From an uncultured Lachnospiraceae bacterium (GTDB lineage Bacteria > Bacillota > Clostridia > Lachnospirales > Lachnospiraceae), in NCBI GenBank assembly GCA_947246015.1, contig CAMXQE010000017.1:1-64000 (forward strand): a DNA stretch of 64,000 bases. The letters are read 5' to 3'. The notes under the pieces are model-generated. The model had not been told where the DNA came from, searched no databases, and was given only the letters and a program-made list of their open reading frames with translations. The translations under genes were made by a program, and so were the position numbers. Below are positions 24,190 through 33,209 of the stretch, one piece after another; position 1 is the stretch's first letter; each line of letters begins with the position of its first letter.

Positions 24190-25467
24190 TCATCCCATGT
24201 GCACGATATATTCCGCATATTTTCCCGTATCCGCCCGATGGCAGTCCGCAACGATGGAAATCCCTTCTGGCAGGTATTCCCTCGTATGCACCGAAGCATT
24301 CTCCATCAGCCAGGATACCTCCCGCCCTTTTTCATATGGAAACAAAAACTCCGCCTGCACATAATCTGCATACACCTTATCCTTAATCATCCCCGCCAGT
24401 TCCTCAATTCCCTGTCCGCTTCTGGCCGAAATGCAGATTTTGTCCGTACCTGTAAAGCAGGGCAGTCCCTCTGTCTCCATACCGCATAAATCTGCCTTAT
24501 TATAGACATAAATCATGGGAATATCAGCAGCCCCGATTTCCAGAAGCGTCTCCTCCGTCACCGCTATCTGCTGCTTGTGGTCTTCATCGGAATAGTCCAC
24601 CACACATAGCAGCAAATCCGCATTCTTTACTTCCTCCAGCGTGGAACGGAACGCTTTCACCAGTCCATGGGGCAGCCTGCGTATAAATCCTACGGTATCG
24701 GAAAGAAGAATCTCCCTTCCATTTCCCATATCAATCCTGCGCACCGCAGTATCCAGCGTGGCAAAAAGCATGTCTTTTTCCAGGACTTTCTTCTCTTCCC
24801 CGCAAAGATACCGCTCCATCATCCGGTTCATCAACGTGGATTTTCCGGCATTCGTATAACCTACCAGGGATACCTTCGGTATCCGAGCACTCATGCGCCG
24901 CTTTCCCTGTGTCTTTCTCTCTTTTTCCACCTCTTCCAGTTCCCGGCGCAGCTCTGTCAGTCTCCTTTCAATCCTGCGCCTGTCCAGTTCCAGTTTCTTC
25001 TCTCCTTCTCCCCTGCTGCTCATGCTCCCGCTGGCTCCTCCCTGCCTGGTAAGGGCATCATGCATCCCCACCAGCCGGGACTGCAGGTATTGCAGCTTCG
25101 CCGCCTCTACCTGAAGCTTTGCTTCCCGTGTCTTTGCCCGCAGGGAAAAAATATCCAGTATCAGCGCAGTGCGGTCCAGAATCGGTCTGCCTATTTCTTT
25201 CTGCAGATTACGCAGCTGGGAAGGTGTGAGGGAATTGTCGAAAATCACCACATCCGCCTCCAATGTCCGGGCATATTCCTTTACCTCGTACACTTTTCCC
25301 GTACCGATATAAAATGCTTTATTGACGCTCTCCATTTTCTGCGTGGCAATCCCTGCCACTTTCATGCCACACGCACCCGCCAAATCTCCCAGTTCCTTCA
25401 TAGAACGTTCAAAATCCTCTTCTCCGGTATCCGCTCCTACCAAAAGCGCTTTTTCTCTCTCTTCCAT
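24190..25467 (-). CDS. hflX: Ribosome-associated GTPase HflX
   Basis: The 425-residue product has the HflX N-terminal domain (GTGKVYEVKEYARTLEADVV, SPSQLRNL-like TPSQLRNLQKE), the GGRGE-type loop RQGGASGSMSSRGEGEKKLE, a coiled-coil linker, and the G domain with GYTNAGKST (G1), DTVGFIRRLPHGLVKAF (G3) and NKAD (G4). HflX splits stalled or heat-damaged 70S ribosomes in characterised bacteria. It lies downstream of the acetyltransferase gene with a 73-base gap. Confidence 0.95.
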   Translation of the reverse strand: MEEREKALLVGADTGEEDFERSMKELGDLAGACGMKVAGIATQKMESVNKAFYIGTGKVYEVKEYARTLEADVVIFDNSLTPSQLRNLQKEIGRPILDRTALILDIFSLRAKTREAKLQVEAAKLQYLQSRLVGMHDALTRQGGASGSMSSRGEGEKKLELDRRRIERRLTELRRELEEVEKERKTQGKRRMSARIPKVSLVGYTNAGKSTLMNRMMERYLCGEEKKVLEKDMLFATLDTAVRRIDMGNGREILLSDTVGFIRRLPHGLVKAFRSTLEEVKNADLLLCVVDYSDEDHKQQIAVTEETLLEIGAADIPMIYVYNKADLCGMETEGLPCFTGTDKICISARSGQGIEELAGMIKDKVYADYVQAEFLFPYEKGREVSWLMENASVHTREYLPEGISIVADCHRADTGKYAEYIVHMG

Positions 25468-25540
25468 ACACTGCCTTTCCCGCCGTCCGTTCTTCCATCA
25501 CAAACCATGGCCTCTCTCCGGCCTCTTCATCCTACACATC

Positions 25541-26701
25541 CTACACAATCTCATTCAGGAATACCTTCTTAAGCCGTTTCACATTATGCAGCCGGCATAA
25601 TATTTTTTCCCGCTCCGTATCCCCTATGCACTCCTCAAAGCAAAAGCATTCCTCAGCCTCCCGATAACCGAACACCCAGGAGGCCAGCGCTTCCATGGAT
25701 ATATCCGCGGCAGCCGTATTTTTCGCCGCATTTTTGCCGATAGATGCAGCCATCAGCTCCGCCCCTGCCTTCTGCACTTCCGCCTGTTCTTCCCCTAAAA
25801 CACATGACCAGACCCCGCTGTTTCCATTTAATATGGGGTCCGAAATCCGGATTAAAAAAGACGTCTTCCCTTTTTTTGCCCGCAGCAGGGACAACATCGC
25901 CCCGGCTTCCACGATTCTCGCCATAATGACCGGCTTCCGCACACCTGTTGGTACTGCAGGACCGCGGCAGCCGTTCTCCCCGTCAAATACCGCTTCCTGT
26001 ATTTCTTCTTTTCCATCCTCCTGCGTATACAGGAAACACCCTCTTATTCTGCCTTCCTCTGTAACCGGACAGATTCCTCCGTCCTGTGCCCTCAGTTCTT
26101 TATCCATGGTTCGGTAATAGTCTTCATCCCTCCGGATAAATACATCGTAATGCTTCTTTAGAAAATCCTGTACGAATTCCGCCAGACGCGAAAACCATTC
26201 CTCCCCGGCCGGCCTTACGGCTGATTTTTCCCGTTCATATTCCACTCTGTCATAAATATAGGCAAACTGGTAGGGACGGTATATGGCCGGATTTGCCGGC
26301 ATTAGAAACGTAAAGGGATGCCTCTTTTCATACATATCCCGCAGGGCGGCCTTTAAAAGCCTGTCCATGCAGCCCCTGTGACGGTATTTCTCCCTCGTAG
26401 CCACCCCTACGATATAATTGATTTCCCGGCATACAAAACCGTCCCCGCTTCGCAGCATCACCGGATAAGGGGAAAGGTAGAGCATCGCAGCCGTCTCCTC
26501 TCTGTTGTGCAGCGCATATCCCCGGTTACGGGCTGCCTTTTCCAGAAAATAGTAATCGGTGAACTTGTCCGAATCCTCAAAAAATACCTCTTCCCACAGC
26601 TCCCTCAGGCTCTTGCAGGCTTCACCTTCCAGCCGTTCCAGTTCTAACTCCCCTGCACCGGCCAGACCAAACTGCGTCTCCCTGCCTGCTTCCATTTCCA
26701 T
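25541..26701 (-). CDS. Eis-like GNAT acetyltransferase
   Basis: The 386-residue product fits the Eis family: an N-terminal GNAT domain with the acetyl-CoA loop VATREKYRHRGCMDRLL (about residue 105), the MPANPAIYRPYQFAYIYDRV segment of the second GNAT half, and a C-terminal SCP2-like domain with RISDPILNGNSGVWS. Mycobacterial Eis acetylates aminoglycosides and peptides; the substrate here cannot be assumed. I prefer the start at 26701, preceded by GGAGGTG at good spacing; starting earlier would overlap ispF. It follows ispF by 38 bases. Confidence 0.85.
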   Translation of the reverse strand: MEMEAGRETQFGLAGAGELELERLEGEACKSLRELWEEVFFEDSDKFTDYYFLEKAARNRGYALHNREETAAMLYLSPYPVMLRSGDGFVCREINYIVGVATREKYRHRGCMDRLLKAALRDMYEKRHPFTFLMPANPAIYRPYQFAYIYDRVEYEREKSAVRPAGEEWFSRLAEFVQDFLKKHYDVFIRRDEDYYRTMDKELRAQDGGICPVTEEGRIRGCFLYTQEDGKEEIQEAVFDGENGCRGPAVPTGVRKPVIMARIVEAGAMLSLLRAKKGKTSFLIRISDPILNGNSGVWSCVLGEEQAEVQKAGAELMAASIGKNAAKNTAAADISMEALASWVFGYREAEECFCFEECIGDTEREKILCRLHNVKRLKKVFLNEIV

Positions 26702-26739
26702 TTTCAAACACCTCCATACCACTCCTAACCGTACCGATT

Positions 26740-27294
26740 CTACCCTTCCCGCATCTCTTTCGGACAGCCGGCGCAGCCCGCACACCGGCCCTGATTCGTC
26801 ACATCCTCGGCATAATAATTCACCGGACTGGTCAGCAGACAGACTGCCTGCGAAGAAATACCTTCCCCTCTTCCGGTAAATCCCAGCCCCTCTTCCGTAG
26901 TAGCCTTTACATTTACCTGCGACATGTCAATCCCCAGCGTTTTTGCAATATTTTCCCTCATTTGGTCTATATGCGGCCGCATTTTCGGCGCCTGCGCAAT
27001 AATAGTAGCATCGATATTTTCAATCAGGAAGCAATGTTCCTCCAGCAACTGTCCTACATGCTCCAACAGCTTTATCGAGGAAATCCCCCTAAATGCCTCA
27101 TCCGTATCCGGAAAATGCTTTCCTATATCTCCCAGCGCTGCCGCTCCTAACAGCGCATCCATAATGGCATGAAGCAGTACATCTGCGTCCGAATGCCCCA
27201 GCAGTCCCTTTTCATAGGGAATCTTCACTCCTCCAACGATTAAGTCACGGTTTTCTGCCAACCTGTGCACATCATATCCCATTCCTATTCTCAT
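26740..27294 (-). CDS. ispF: 2-C-methyl-D-erythritol 2,4-cyclodiphosphate synthase
   Basis: This zinc enzyme of the MEP isoprenoid pathway makes the cyclic diphosphate from CDP-ME-2-phosphate. The product has GYDVHRL (metal Asp/His), [22 protein letters not shown] and [17 protein letters not shown], complete by residue 158. The protein is 184 residues because of a C-terminal extension with CAGCAGC, absent from typical IspF of about 157 residues. Its leader carries the GGAAATGAGG ribosome-binding sequence shared with three other genes. Confidence 0.95.
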   Translation of the reverse strand: MRIGMGYDVHRLAENRDLIVGGVKIPYEKGLLGHSDADVLLHAIMDALLGAAALGDIGKHFPDTDEAFRGISSIKLLEHVGQLLEEHCFLIENIDATIIAQAPKMRPHIDQMRENIAKTLGIDMSQVNVKATTEEGLGFTGRGEGISSQAVCLLTSPVNYYAEDVTNQGRCAGCAGCPKEMREG

Positions 27295-27340
27295 CTTCTA
27301 CCTCATTTCCGCGTTTCTTTGCACATTTGTCTGTTTCTTG

Positions 27341-27349
27341 ATTATAGCA
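27341..27349 (-). promoter_or_regulatory. Candidate extended -10 promoter for ispF
   Basis: On the minus strand TGCTATAAT gives a perfect -10 with TGn, 46 bases before the start codon. The -35 box is weak. Confidence 0.45.
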
Positions 27350-27433
27350 TTATTTTTTCAAAATAGGAATGGATTCATGCACTTAACTGTCTCCGGTTTC
27401 ATATTTTATACTAAAATCAAAAAGGGGAATTCT

Positions 27434-27913
27434 ATGCGACCTTCTACCAATTATATCGGAATCATAGGAATTATTGAGCGCATGTCCCCCATGCGAAACG
27501 ATTGCTGCAATCAGATTATCACACTGCGTACCATGAACGGGGTAATAAATTTCATTCTTTCCCCGGGTACTTATGTAGTGGACAATACCCCGCTTCGTAC
27601 AGGTATGCGCATTACTGCCTTCTACGACAGCAGCCGGCCTGTTCCGCTTATCTATCCGCCCCAGTATCAGGCGTCCTTCATCGGGCGCACGGAACCTTCT
27701 GAAAATATCATGATTGCTTACTTTGACCGAAGCTTACTTTCCGAAGAAAATCAGTTAAAACTGAACATCGGACCAAATACCCGCATCGCTACCGCCAACG
27801 GACAGAAGTTCACCTGCAATGTAGGAGGCAATCTTCTCATTGTATACTATGGCGCCACTACCAGAAGCATCCCGGCCCAGACTACGCCGGACCGCATCAT
27901 AGTTTTTTGCTGA
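27434..27913 (+). CDS. Conserved protein of unknown function
   Basis: The 159-residue product shows no signal peptide or membrane segment. It is predicted mostly beta, with two similar halves: IGIIGIIERMS...CNQIITLR...VINFILSPGTYV and later NIGPNTRIATANGQKFTC...LLIVYYG, suggestive of a small barrel, perhaps OB-like. I have seen the opening MRPSTNYIG pattern as a conserved family in Lachnospiraceae but know no function. AAGGGG precedes the ATG at 27434; a long upstream extension in the same frame has no ribosome site. It is divergent from ispF and precedes tRNA-Ala. Confidence 0.75.
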   Translation: MRPSTNYIGIIGIIERMSPMRNDCCNQIITLRTMNGVINFILSPGTYVVDNTPLRTGMRITAFYDSSRPVPLIYPPQYQASFIGRTEPSENIMIAYFDRSLLSEENQLKLNIGPNTRIATANGQKFTCNVGGNLLIVYYGATTRSIPAQTTPDRIIVFC

Positions 27914-27929
27914 ATTCTCGAATTCCCTC

Positions 27930-27957
27930 TTGCTTTTTATCCTCATTGTGCTAAAAT
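27930..27957 (+). promoter_or_regulatory. Promoter of tRNA-Ala
   Basis: TTGCTT, 16-base spacer, TAAAAT with TGC extension, 9 bases before the tRNA 5' end. Confidence 0.6.
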
Positions 27958-27966
27958 ATTTTGTAC

Positions 27967-28039
27967 GGGGATATAGCTAAGCTGGGATAGCGATGCGTTC
28001 GCAACGCATAGGCCGCGGGTTCGAGTCCCGTTATCTCCA
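27967..28039 (+). tRNA. tRNA-Ala (anticodon CGC)
   Basis: A 73-base cloverleaf. The acceptor GGGGATA pairs with TATCTCC, with a G3-U70 wobble, the alanine identity element. The D stem is GCTA/TAGC, the anticodon loop TTCGCAA gives CGC, and the T arm is GCGGG/CCCGT. The discriminator is A and CCA is not encoded. Confidence 0.93.
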
Positions 28040-28052
28040 TTTTGTTTTTTGT

Positions 28053-28088
28053 GCGGAAATTCCGTGTCTATACGGGTTTCCGCCTTTT
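28053..28088 (+). terminator. Terminator of tRNA-Ala
   Basis: GCGGAAA (28053-28059) pairs with TTTCCGC (28077-28083), with additional inner pairing, followed by CTTTT. Confidence 0.65.
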
Positions 28089-28090
28089 AG

Positions 28091-28168
28091 TCAGTAACCT
28101 GGCGGCAGGCGGCAGAGATACGCATGATTGCATCTGTTTGACATATTGCCCGTGGGAATAAATGTCAA
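28091..28168 (+). repeat. Intergenic palindromic repeat, family A
   Basis: It opens with AGTCAGTAACC and GGCGGCAGGC like the copy at 107, and ends TTGCCCGTGGGAATAAATGT like the copy at 46083. The GGGAATAA end is 22 bases before the start codon at 28183. Confidence 0.65.
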
Positions 28169-28182
28169 AAAAGGAGAGTTCC

Positions 28183-28875
28183 ATGACCCCGAAAGAAAAA
28201 AAGACTATCATTCTGGAAGAAGTCATAAAACCCGAATTTGAAAATGCAGGTTATGATTCCATAGGACAGACTTATTACCGAATGCAGGAAGACTGCTGCA
28301 TAGCGGTCAAGCTTCAGAGCTCGCAGTTCAATTCCAGCAATACAGGATATACCTTTTGGTTTCATATCAAGGCATTCCCTAAGCAGACTTCTTTGGAAAC
28401 GCTGAAAGAATGGCCTGCGTGGAGCGATTCCATCCATGAAGACGCCCTGTTGCCGGACTGCGGCAATCTTCATCCTTACCGGACCGCAAAGGGCTATCAG
28501 ATTGACGGATACAAAAATTTCGTTCTGCAGGATATGGATTTGGAAGATATCCGGACGAGACTCCGCAGCGACCTGCAGGAGTATATCCTGCCTCAGCTTG
28601 ACAGGATAAAAAGCCTTGAAGACTGGGAAACGCAAAAAAAAGAATGGCTGAACCGTTGGAATTCTGAAAGAGTTCTTCTGATGAACTATTTCAGTGTAGC
28701 CCAAATGAGTTCCACCGTACGGGACAATATCCCGCACCTGAGGGATGCACAGAGACGTTTCGGTCTGTCTGCGGAAACCATAAAGAAAAACCAGCCGCTC
28801 TACGAAGAAATCAAAGCCTTTTCTGCATGGCCGAAAGATGATAAATGGGAGTTCATCCTTTCTACTTTGAAATAG
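28183..28875 (+). CDS. DUF4304-like protein
   Basis: The 230-residue cytosolic product has features of the DUF4304 group: a start with a helix ending in the FENAGYDSIGQTYYRM segment, then CCIAVKLQSSQFNSSN and a strand-rich FWFHIKAF region. The function of the family is unknown. The start at 28183 is chosen because AAAAGGAGAG precedes it; the open frame begins 7 codons earlier within the repeat. The gene lies directly behind a family A repeat and ends at a strong terminator. Confidence 0.75.
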   Translation: MTPKEKKTIILEEVIKPEFENAGYDSIGQTYYRMQEDCCIAVKLQSSQFNSSNTGYTFWFHIKAFPKQTSLETLKEWPAWSDSIHEDALLPDCGNLHPYRTAKGYQIDGYKNFVLQDMDLEDIRTRLRSDLQEYILPQLDRIKSLEDWETQKKEWLNRWNSERVLLMNYFSVAQMSSTVRDNIPHLRDAQRRFGLSAETIKKNQPLYEEIKAFSAWPKDDKWEFILSTLK

Positions 28876-28896
28876 GACTATCCCTCCACTTTAAAA

Positions 28897-28937
28897 ATGC
28901 CGGAATATCTGCCATACGATATTCCGGCATCTTTTTT
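28897..28937. terminator. Bidirectional Rho-independent terminator
   Basis: A perfect 13-base-pair stem (28897-28909 with 28918-28930) and an 8-base loop, followed by a T run on the plus strand and an A-rich left flank. It separates the DUF4304-like gene from the convergent chemoreceptor. Confidence 0.9.
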
Positions 28938-28949
28938 ACCCAAAACGCC

Positions 28950-30632
28950 CTATCTTCTCCGTAACCGGAATTTCTGAACAGAACCTTTCATCTCCTCCGC
29001 CTGATTATAAAGCTCCTGTGCAGATTCCGCTGACTCTTCCGCTGTTGCGGCATTGGTCTGAACCACTTCCGAAATTTGCTGCATTCCCTGTGTCAGCTGT
29101 TCCAATGCCTGTGCCTGACGCATTGCCGACTCGGCAATGCGTCCGACCAGTTCCGTTGATTTCTGCGCACCGGAGACCCCGGCCGAAAGAGCCTGTGTCG
29201 TATCTATGGATAAAGCGGTTCCCTGCTCTACCAGTTTCATGGAATTCTGAATCAGCTCCGTAATATTCTGTGCCGACGCCGAACTCTTATTGGCCAGGCT
29301 CTGTACCTCATCCGCCACCACGGCAAAGCCTTTTCCTGCTTCGCCGGCACGTGCTGCTTCCACTGCCGCATTGAGTGCGAGAATATTAGTCTGGAATGAT
29401 ATATCCTCTATTGTTTTAATAATTCCTCCAATCTGATGGGAGGATTTGGAAATATCCTCCATGGCTGCAGTCAGACCTGCCATCTTCTGACTGCATACTT
29501 CCAACTGTGCGGTCGCATCCGTAGATGATATCCGGGCATTGTCCGCATCTTCGGAAGCACTGTTTACCTGTCTGGATATCTCCTGAATACTTGCCGACAG
29601 TTCCTGTACGGCTGAAGCCTGCTTTACCGCACCGTCGGAAAGTATCTGCGCTCCGGATGCCATCCGTTTCGATTCCGAAGATACACGTCCCGCTGTCACG
29701 GTAATTTTATAAAGCGCATGATTGAGAGAATCCAAAATCTGGCGCATTGCAGTCTGAATAGGGAGAAACTCTCCCCTGTAATCCTCTCCAATAACCAAAT
29801 CCATTTTCCCCTGCGCCATCTGTGACAATTCAGCGTCAATATCCTGTATGTATTTTTTCAGTTCCCGCTTCGTTTCATGAATTGACTCCACTAACATACC
29901 GATTTCCGACGTGTCTGACTGCAAAGGAAAATCCGCTGAAAGATTCCCTTCCGAAATCTCCCTCATCTGATCCCGCACTGCAATAATCGGGCGTACTACT
30001 TTCCACCTTACCGCTATCATACTCAGCAGCTGCAGGATTCCGGCAATTATCAGCGCAATACACATCATCGTCCTGATAAATTCCGCCTTTTCCTCCAATC
30101 GGTCAACTTCCGCCAGCGTTCTGGCATCCAAATCCTCTAAAAACTCCTCTTTCAGAGAATTAATCATGGCAATAGAGGCGCTGTAATCTTCCCCATATAC
30201 ATATTCCAGCGCAGCCTCCCTGTTTCCCGCCTGTACGTGCCTCATTGCTTCATCTTCCAGCGGAACCAGCTCATTGGAAAGTGCTGCCATGGCATTAATC
30301 ATTTCCTGCTCGCTCTGCGTAATACCGATTTCCTGCATGGCCGCCACACCCAGGTCACGGTTTTTCAGGTTATTGACTTCGTTCCAATAATTATCATAAT
30401 GCACTTGGTTTCCGGTTGCTGAAAAGGCCCGCACTTCATTTGTCAGATAGGCGGAACCATTCATAAAACGGTTTGCATTATAAGTCAGCATAAAACGGTT
30501 TTCATTGGCATCTTGCAGTTCATCGTTCACATAACTATAAGAAAACAACGACAGCACTGTGAATATCAGTGCGAGGATTGAGACCCCGTTTAAAATCAGG
30601 GTCATAAAAGACTGATTCATTGCTCTCTTCAT
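28950..30632 (-). CDS. Methyl-accepting chemotaxis protein
   Basis: The 560-residue product has a classical layout: TM1 (about 10-30), an extracytoplasmic four-helix-bundle-like sensor (about 31-190), TM2 (about 190-210), HAMP (about 212-265) and a signalling domain with tip [31 protein letters not shown]. It would signal to CheA/CheW. The ligand is unknown. The start at 30632 follows AAAGGAGTGG; a start 21 codons upstream lacks a site. No CheW, CheA or flagellar genes lie nearby. Confidence 0.93.
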   Translation of the reverse strand: MKRAMNQSFMTLILNGVSILALIFTVLSLFSYSYVNDELQDANENRFMLTYNANRFMNGSAYLTNEVRAFSATGNQVHYDNYWNEVNNLKNRDLGVAAMQEIGITQSEQEMINAMAALSNELVPLEDEAMRHVQAGNREAALEYVYGEDYSASIAMINSLKEEFLEDLDARTLAEVDRLEEKAEFIRTMMCIALIIAGILQLLSMIAVRWKVVRPIIAVRDQMREISEGNLSADFPLQSDTSEIGMLVESIHETKRELKKYIQDIDAELSQMAQGKMDLVIGEDYRGEFLPIQTAMRQILDSLNHALYKITVTAGRVSSESKRMASGAQILSDGAVKQASAVQELSASIQEISRQVNSASEDADNARISSTDATAQLEVCSQKMAGLTAAMEDISKSSHQIGGIIKTIEDISFQTNILALNAAVEAARAGEAGKGFAVVADEVQSLANKSSASAQNITELIQNSMKLVEQGTALSIDTTQALSAGVSGAQKSTELVGRIAESAMRQAQALEQLTQGMQQISEVVQTNAATAEESAESAQELYNQAEEMKGSVQKFRLRRR

Positions 30633-30666
30633 CCTGACCACTCCTTTCGGCACAATCGTGTAAATC

Positions 30667-30695
30667 TTTATACTCCCAATCCGAAAAATGTTCAA
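30667..30695 (-). promoter_or_regulatory. Promoter of the chemoreceptor gene
   Basis: On the minus strand: TTGAAC, 17-base spacer, TATAAA, 35 bases before the start codon. It looks like a housekeeping promoter rather than a flagellar sigma-28 type. Confidence 0.55.
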
Positions 30696-30845
30696 AATGC
30701 ATTAATGCACATATAAAAAAGATTCAATTTTCGTATAAATATACTAACATATAACATTCCATTTATCAAATCATTTTATCTATTTATTTCCTATGCTTTA
30801 AAATTCCCTCTTCCGCATATACTACTTCCAAAGGAGAGAAAGGCT

Positions 30846-31358
30846 ATGAAGAAAAAATCATTCCGCTGTGCACTGTCCGGCATCTTATTTACCTCCATCC
30901 TGGGCACGCTTTCCCACTTTTTATATGAATGGAGCGGCAGCAATCCCTATGTGGGACTCTTTTCCCCTGTCAATGAATCCGTATGGGAACATATGAAGCT
31001 GCTGTTTTTCCCCATGCTCCTGTACTTTGTTTTTGAAAAACTCATGCTGGAAAACTATCCTCCATCACTGCCCTGCATCAATGCCGCGGCCCTGTTGATG
31101 GGAACTTTCCTGATTCCCGTGATTTTCTATACCTATACGGGAATCCTTGGCTTCCACCTTACGCCTTTGGATATTGCAGTTTTTTATGTCAGTGTCACCG
31201 CAGCCTTTCTTCTGCGCTATTTCCTGTCTTTATCCGGAAAAAAAATCAGCAAAATCCACTGTCTATGGCTGACAGCACTGATTCTGCTGATTTTCATCTG
31301 CTTTCTCATATTCACATTATGCCCTCCCGATATCGGGCTGTTTCGCGCTCCTGCCTGA
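30846..31358 (+). CDS. Small integral membrane protein (DUF6512-like)
   Basis: The 170-residue product has about five hydrophobic segments. The motif SPVNESVWEHMKLLFFPMLLY near residue 40 is the recognisable signature of a small uncharacterised membrane family that I recall as DUF6512. No catalytic motif is evident. AAAGGAGAG lies upstream of the ATG. It stands alone between a divergent chemoreceptor and a convergent small gene. Confidence 0.8.
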   Translation: MKKKSFRCALSGILFTSILGTLSHFLYEWSGSNPYVGLFSPVNESVWEHMKLLFFPMLLYFVFEKLMLENYPPSLPCINAAALLMGTFLIPVIFYTYTGILGFHLTPLDIAVFYVSVTAAFLLRYFLSLSGKKISKIHCLWLTALILLIFICFLIFTLCPPDIGLFRAPA

Positions 31359-31371
31359 ACGGGCCGCAGAC

Positions 31372-31611
31372 TCAGACCTCCACGGCTTCCTCTTCGTCAA
31401 TGTGCTGGCGCAATATTTCTGATACTTCTTCAATGCTGAGATTCGAACTGTCAATCAACTCTTCCAGGCTTTCCAGCCTCGCCATCCGCTGTTCGTTGAC
31501 CAGCATCTGGAGTTCCTCTTTTTCTTTCAGAATCCTGATTTCAAGAGCATCGATTACTTCCTGCTTATCGGCTATCTTTTCTTCTATTGATTTTCTGACA
31601 CCTCTTGCCAT
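31372..31611 (-). CDS. Small coiled-coil protein, function unknown
   Basis: The 79-residue product starts with a basic MARGVRKS segment and then forms a continuous predicted coiled coil (residues 8-50) and a helical acidic tail with LSIEEVSEILRQHI. The acidic C-terminus and basic N-terminus might suggest a nucleic-acid or scaffold partner, but that is speculation. GGAGGG precedes the ATG. Confidence 0.65.
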   Translation of the reverse strand: MARGVRKSIEEKIADKQEVIDALEIRILKEKEELQMLVNEQRMARLESLEELIDSSNLSIEEVSEILRQHIDEEEAVEV

Positions 31612-31724
31612 AATTTCCCTCCTTCAACAAACCGAATTACTATATTATATGGACAAGACAGGAAATTTATGCATATTTAAGACAATCTTTCAGAAATTCT
31701 TTCTTCCCTGCACGAAAGACCGTG

Positions 31725-33188
31725 TCAGAAAATCACCCAGTAAGCGGTATCCCCGATTATCACGAGCTGTTCGGAAGCATCAAAATAATCCCAGTTCTTT
31801 CCTTCGAAATAAGTCCGGTATACTTCCCCATCCATGGAAACCTTCTCAAATTCCCTGCCGCTTACCGCATTGACCAGTGTATTCGTAACGATTCCCAAAG
31901 CCCGCTCATTAATCTGGTCCGTTTTATAGTATACATTGTTATAACTGGACGGGCAGTCCGTATCATTCGTAACTGCCAGCTTTTCTACTCTTATGCCTGT
32001 CTGTGCTTCGTATTTTTCAACTTCCTGACAGAACATCATCACATAAGTCTTATCCAGCGTATTGCTGACCATATGGTTCGTCACAATAATATGGCAGAAC
32101 ATAATCTGTACCGCCAGATAGCCGCAGCAGACATAACACATAGCCGCCCGCACCATCTCCTTTGCACATACAAAAGCAATCAGAAGCATCATCGACTGCA
32201 TGATATAGAAAATCCAGATTAAGCGGGGATAAAGCATACTGCTCGCCTGTACCATAGGGAGTACATAAATCATCATCGTCATGGCGGCCAGCAGCAGGAC
32301 ATAATACAGAACCGCCATCCGGTTCCTGTCCTTTATGAACTTCCATAAAGTAATCCCCACAGCGAACACCATGAGCAGTAACGGCAGCCCTGCTCCGGGC
32401 AGAAGCCCTCTGCTGTCTTTCAGCAGGCTTACCAAATCTTCCGCGCAAAGACCGATTTTCCCTATTATATCGCCGATTCCGGCGCCTTTTTCCGCCTTAT
32501 CTAAAACCCCTGTCTTCACAAGTACGGTAATACTCAGCATATTCAGTAAACCTGCACCGAACGTCACACAGCCGCAGATAAATTCCTGCAGCACTGTCCT
32601 GACCGTAATCTTATACTCCTGATGCAGAAAAATCCATGCAGACAAAATAATCGCCGCATATACGACCGCCACCTGATATTCCATGGTAGAACAAAGGAAC
32701 AGTAAAAATGCAGCCGCATACTTCTTTTTCGTAAAAAAGAAAATTCCTATGGACGCAAACAGATAAGCCAGTCCGAACATCAGGGAACACTCACCAAACA
32801 TCAGCGACTCGGAAAACAATACGTTTGAGAACATCAATCCGGTTATCGCATAATATGCAATTTTTTCATACCCGTTCTTACAGCTGATTTTATCCTCAAA
32901 ACTCCTCTGCACCATCCACACGGACACCGCTACCAGAAATACAGCTATAAATACTGTAATTCCGGTATGGTCCGCCGTCGTAAGTCCGAATTGCAAGAGT
33001 ATATAATCCATCAGCCCCGAAAGATACCGTCCTCCCTCGCACCTTCCTATAACATCCGTCTGCGGCCTCACATAATGAAATAATGTATCGCAGTTAAAAC
33101 TCCTCCTGAACATACCTCCCCATGTGATAACCAGTATGAAGTAATCCACCAGAAACTGATTGAGCCATTCTCTTTTCTTTTCCATCAT
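31725..33188 (-). CDS. Polytopic membrane protein, glucosyltransferase-like (GtrII type)
   Basis: The 487-residue product has about ten membrane segments. An early RRSFNCDTLFH motif and the multi-helix arrangement resemble the Glucos_trans_II/GtrII group of lipid-linked glucosyltransferases that decorate surface polysaccharides. The extracytoplasmic C-terminal portion (about 385-487) has GIRVEKLAVTNDTDCPSSYN and ends with NWDYFDASEQLVIIGDTAYW. The acceptor is unknown and no partner flippase or GtrB is adjacent. It follows purL by 21 bases, so transcription may run through from purL. Confidence 0.65.
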   Translation of the reverse strand: MMEKKREWLNQFLVDYFILVITWGGMFRRSFNCDTLFHYVRPQTDVIGRCEGGRYLSGLMDYILLQFGLTTADHTGITVFIAVFLVAVSVWMVQRSFEDKISCKNGYEKIAYYAITGLMFSNVLFSESLMFGECSLMFGLAYLFASIGIFFFTKKKYAAAFLLFLCSTMEYQVAVVYAAIILSAWIFLHQEYKITVRTVLQEFICGCVTFGAGLLNMLSITVLVKTGVLDKAEKGAGIGDIIGKIGLCAEDLVSLLKDSRGLLPGAGLPLLLMVFAVGITLWKFIKDRNRMAVLYYVLLLAAMTMMIYVLPMVQASSMLYPRLIWIFYIMQSMMLLIAFVCAKEMVRAAMCYVCCGYLAVQIMFCHIIVTNHMVSNTLDKTYVMMFCQEVEKYEAQTGIRVEKLAVTNDTDCPSSYNNVYYKTDQINERALGIVTNTLVNAVSGREFEKVSMDGEVYRTYFEGKNWDYFDASEQLVIIGDTAYWVIF

Positions 33189-33209
33189 TCTTTTATTAAT
33201 ACTTTCCTT

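Noticed and set aside
30633-30845. Sigma-28 flagellar promoter for the chemoreceptor
   Set aside because: No TAAA-N15-GCCGATAA pattern is present; a TTGAAC-17-TATAAA housekeeping promoter explains the region better.
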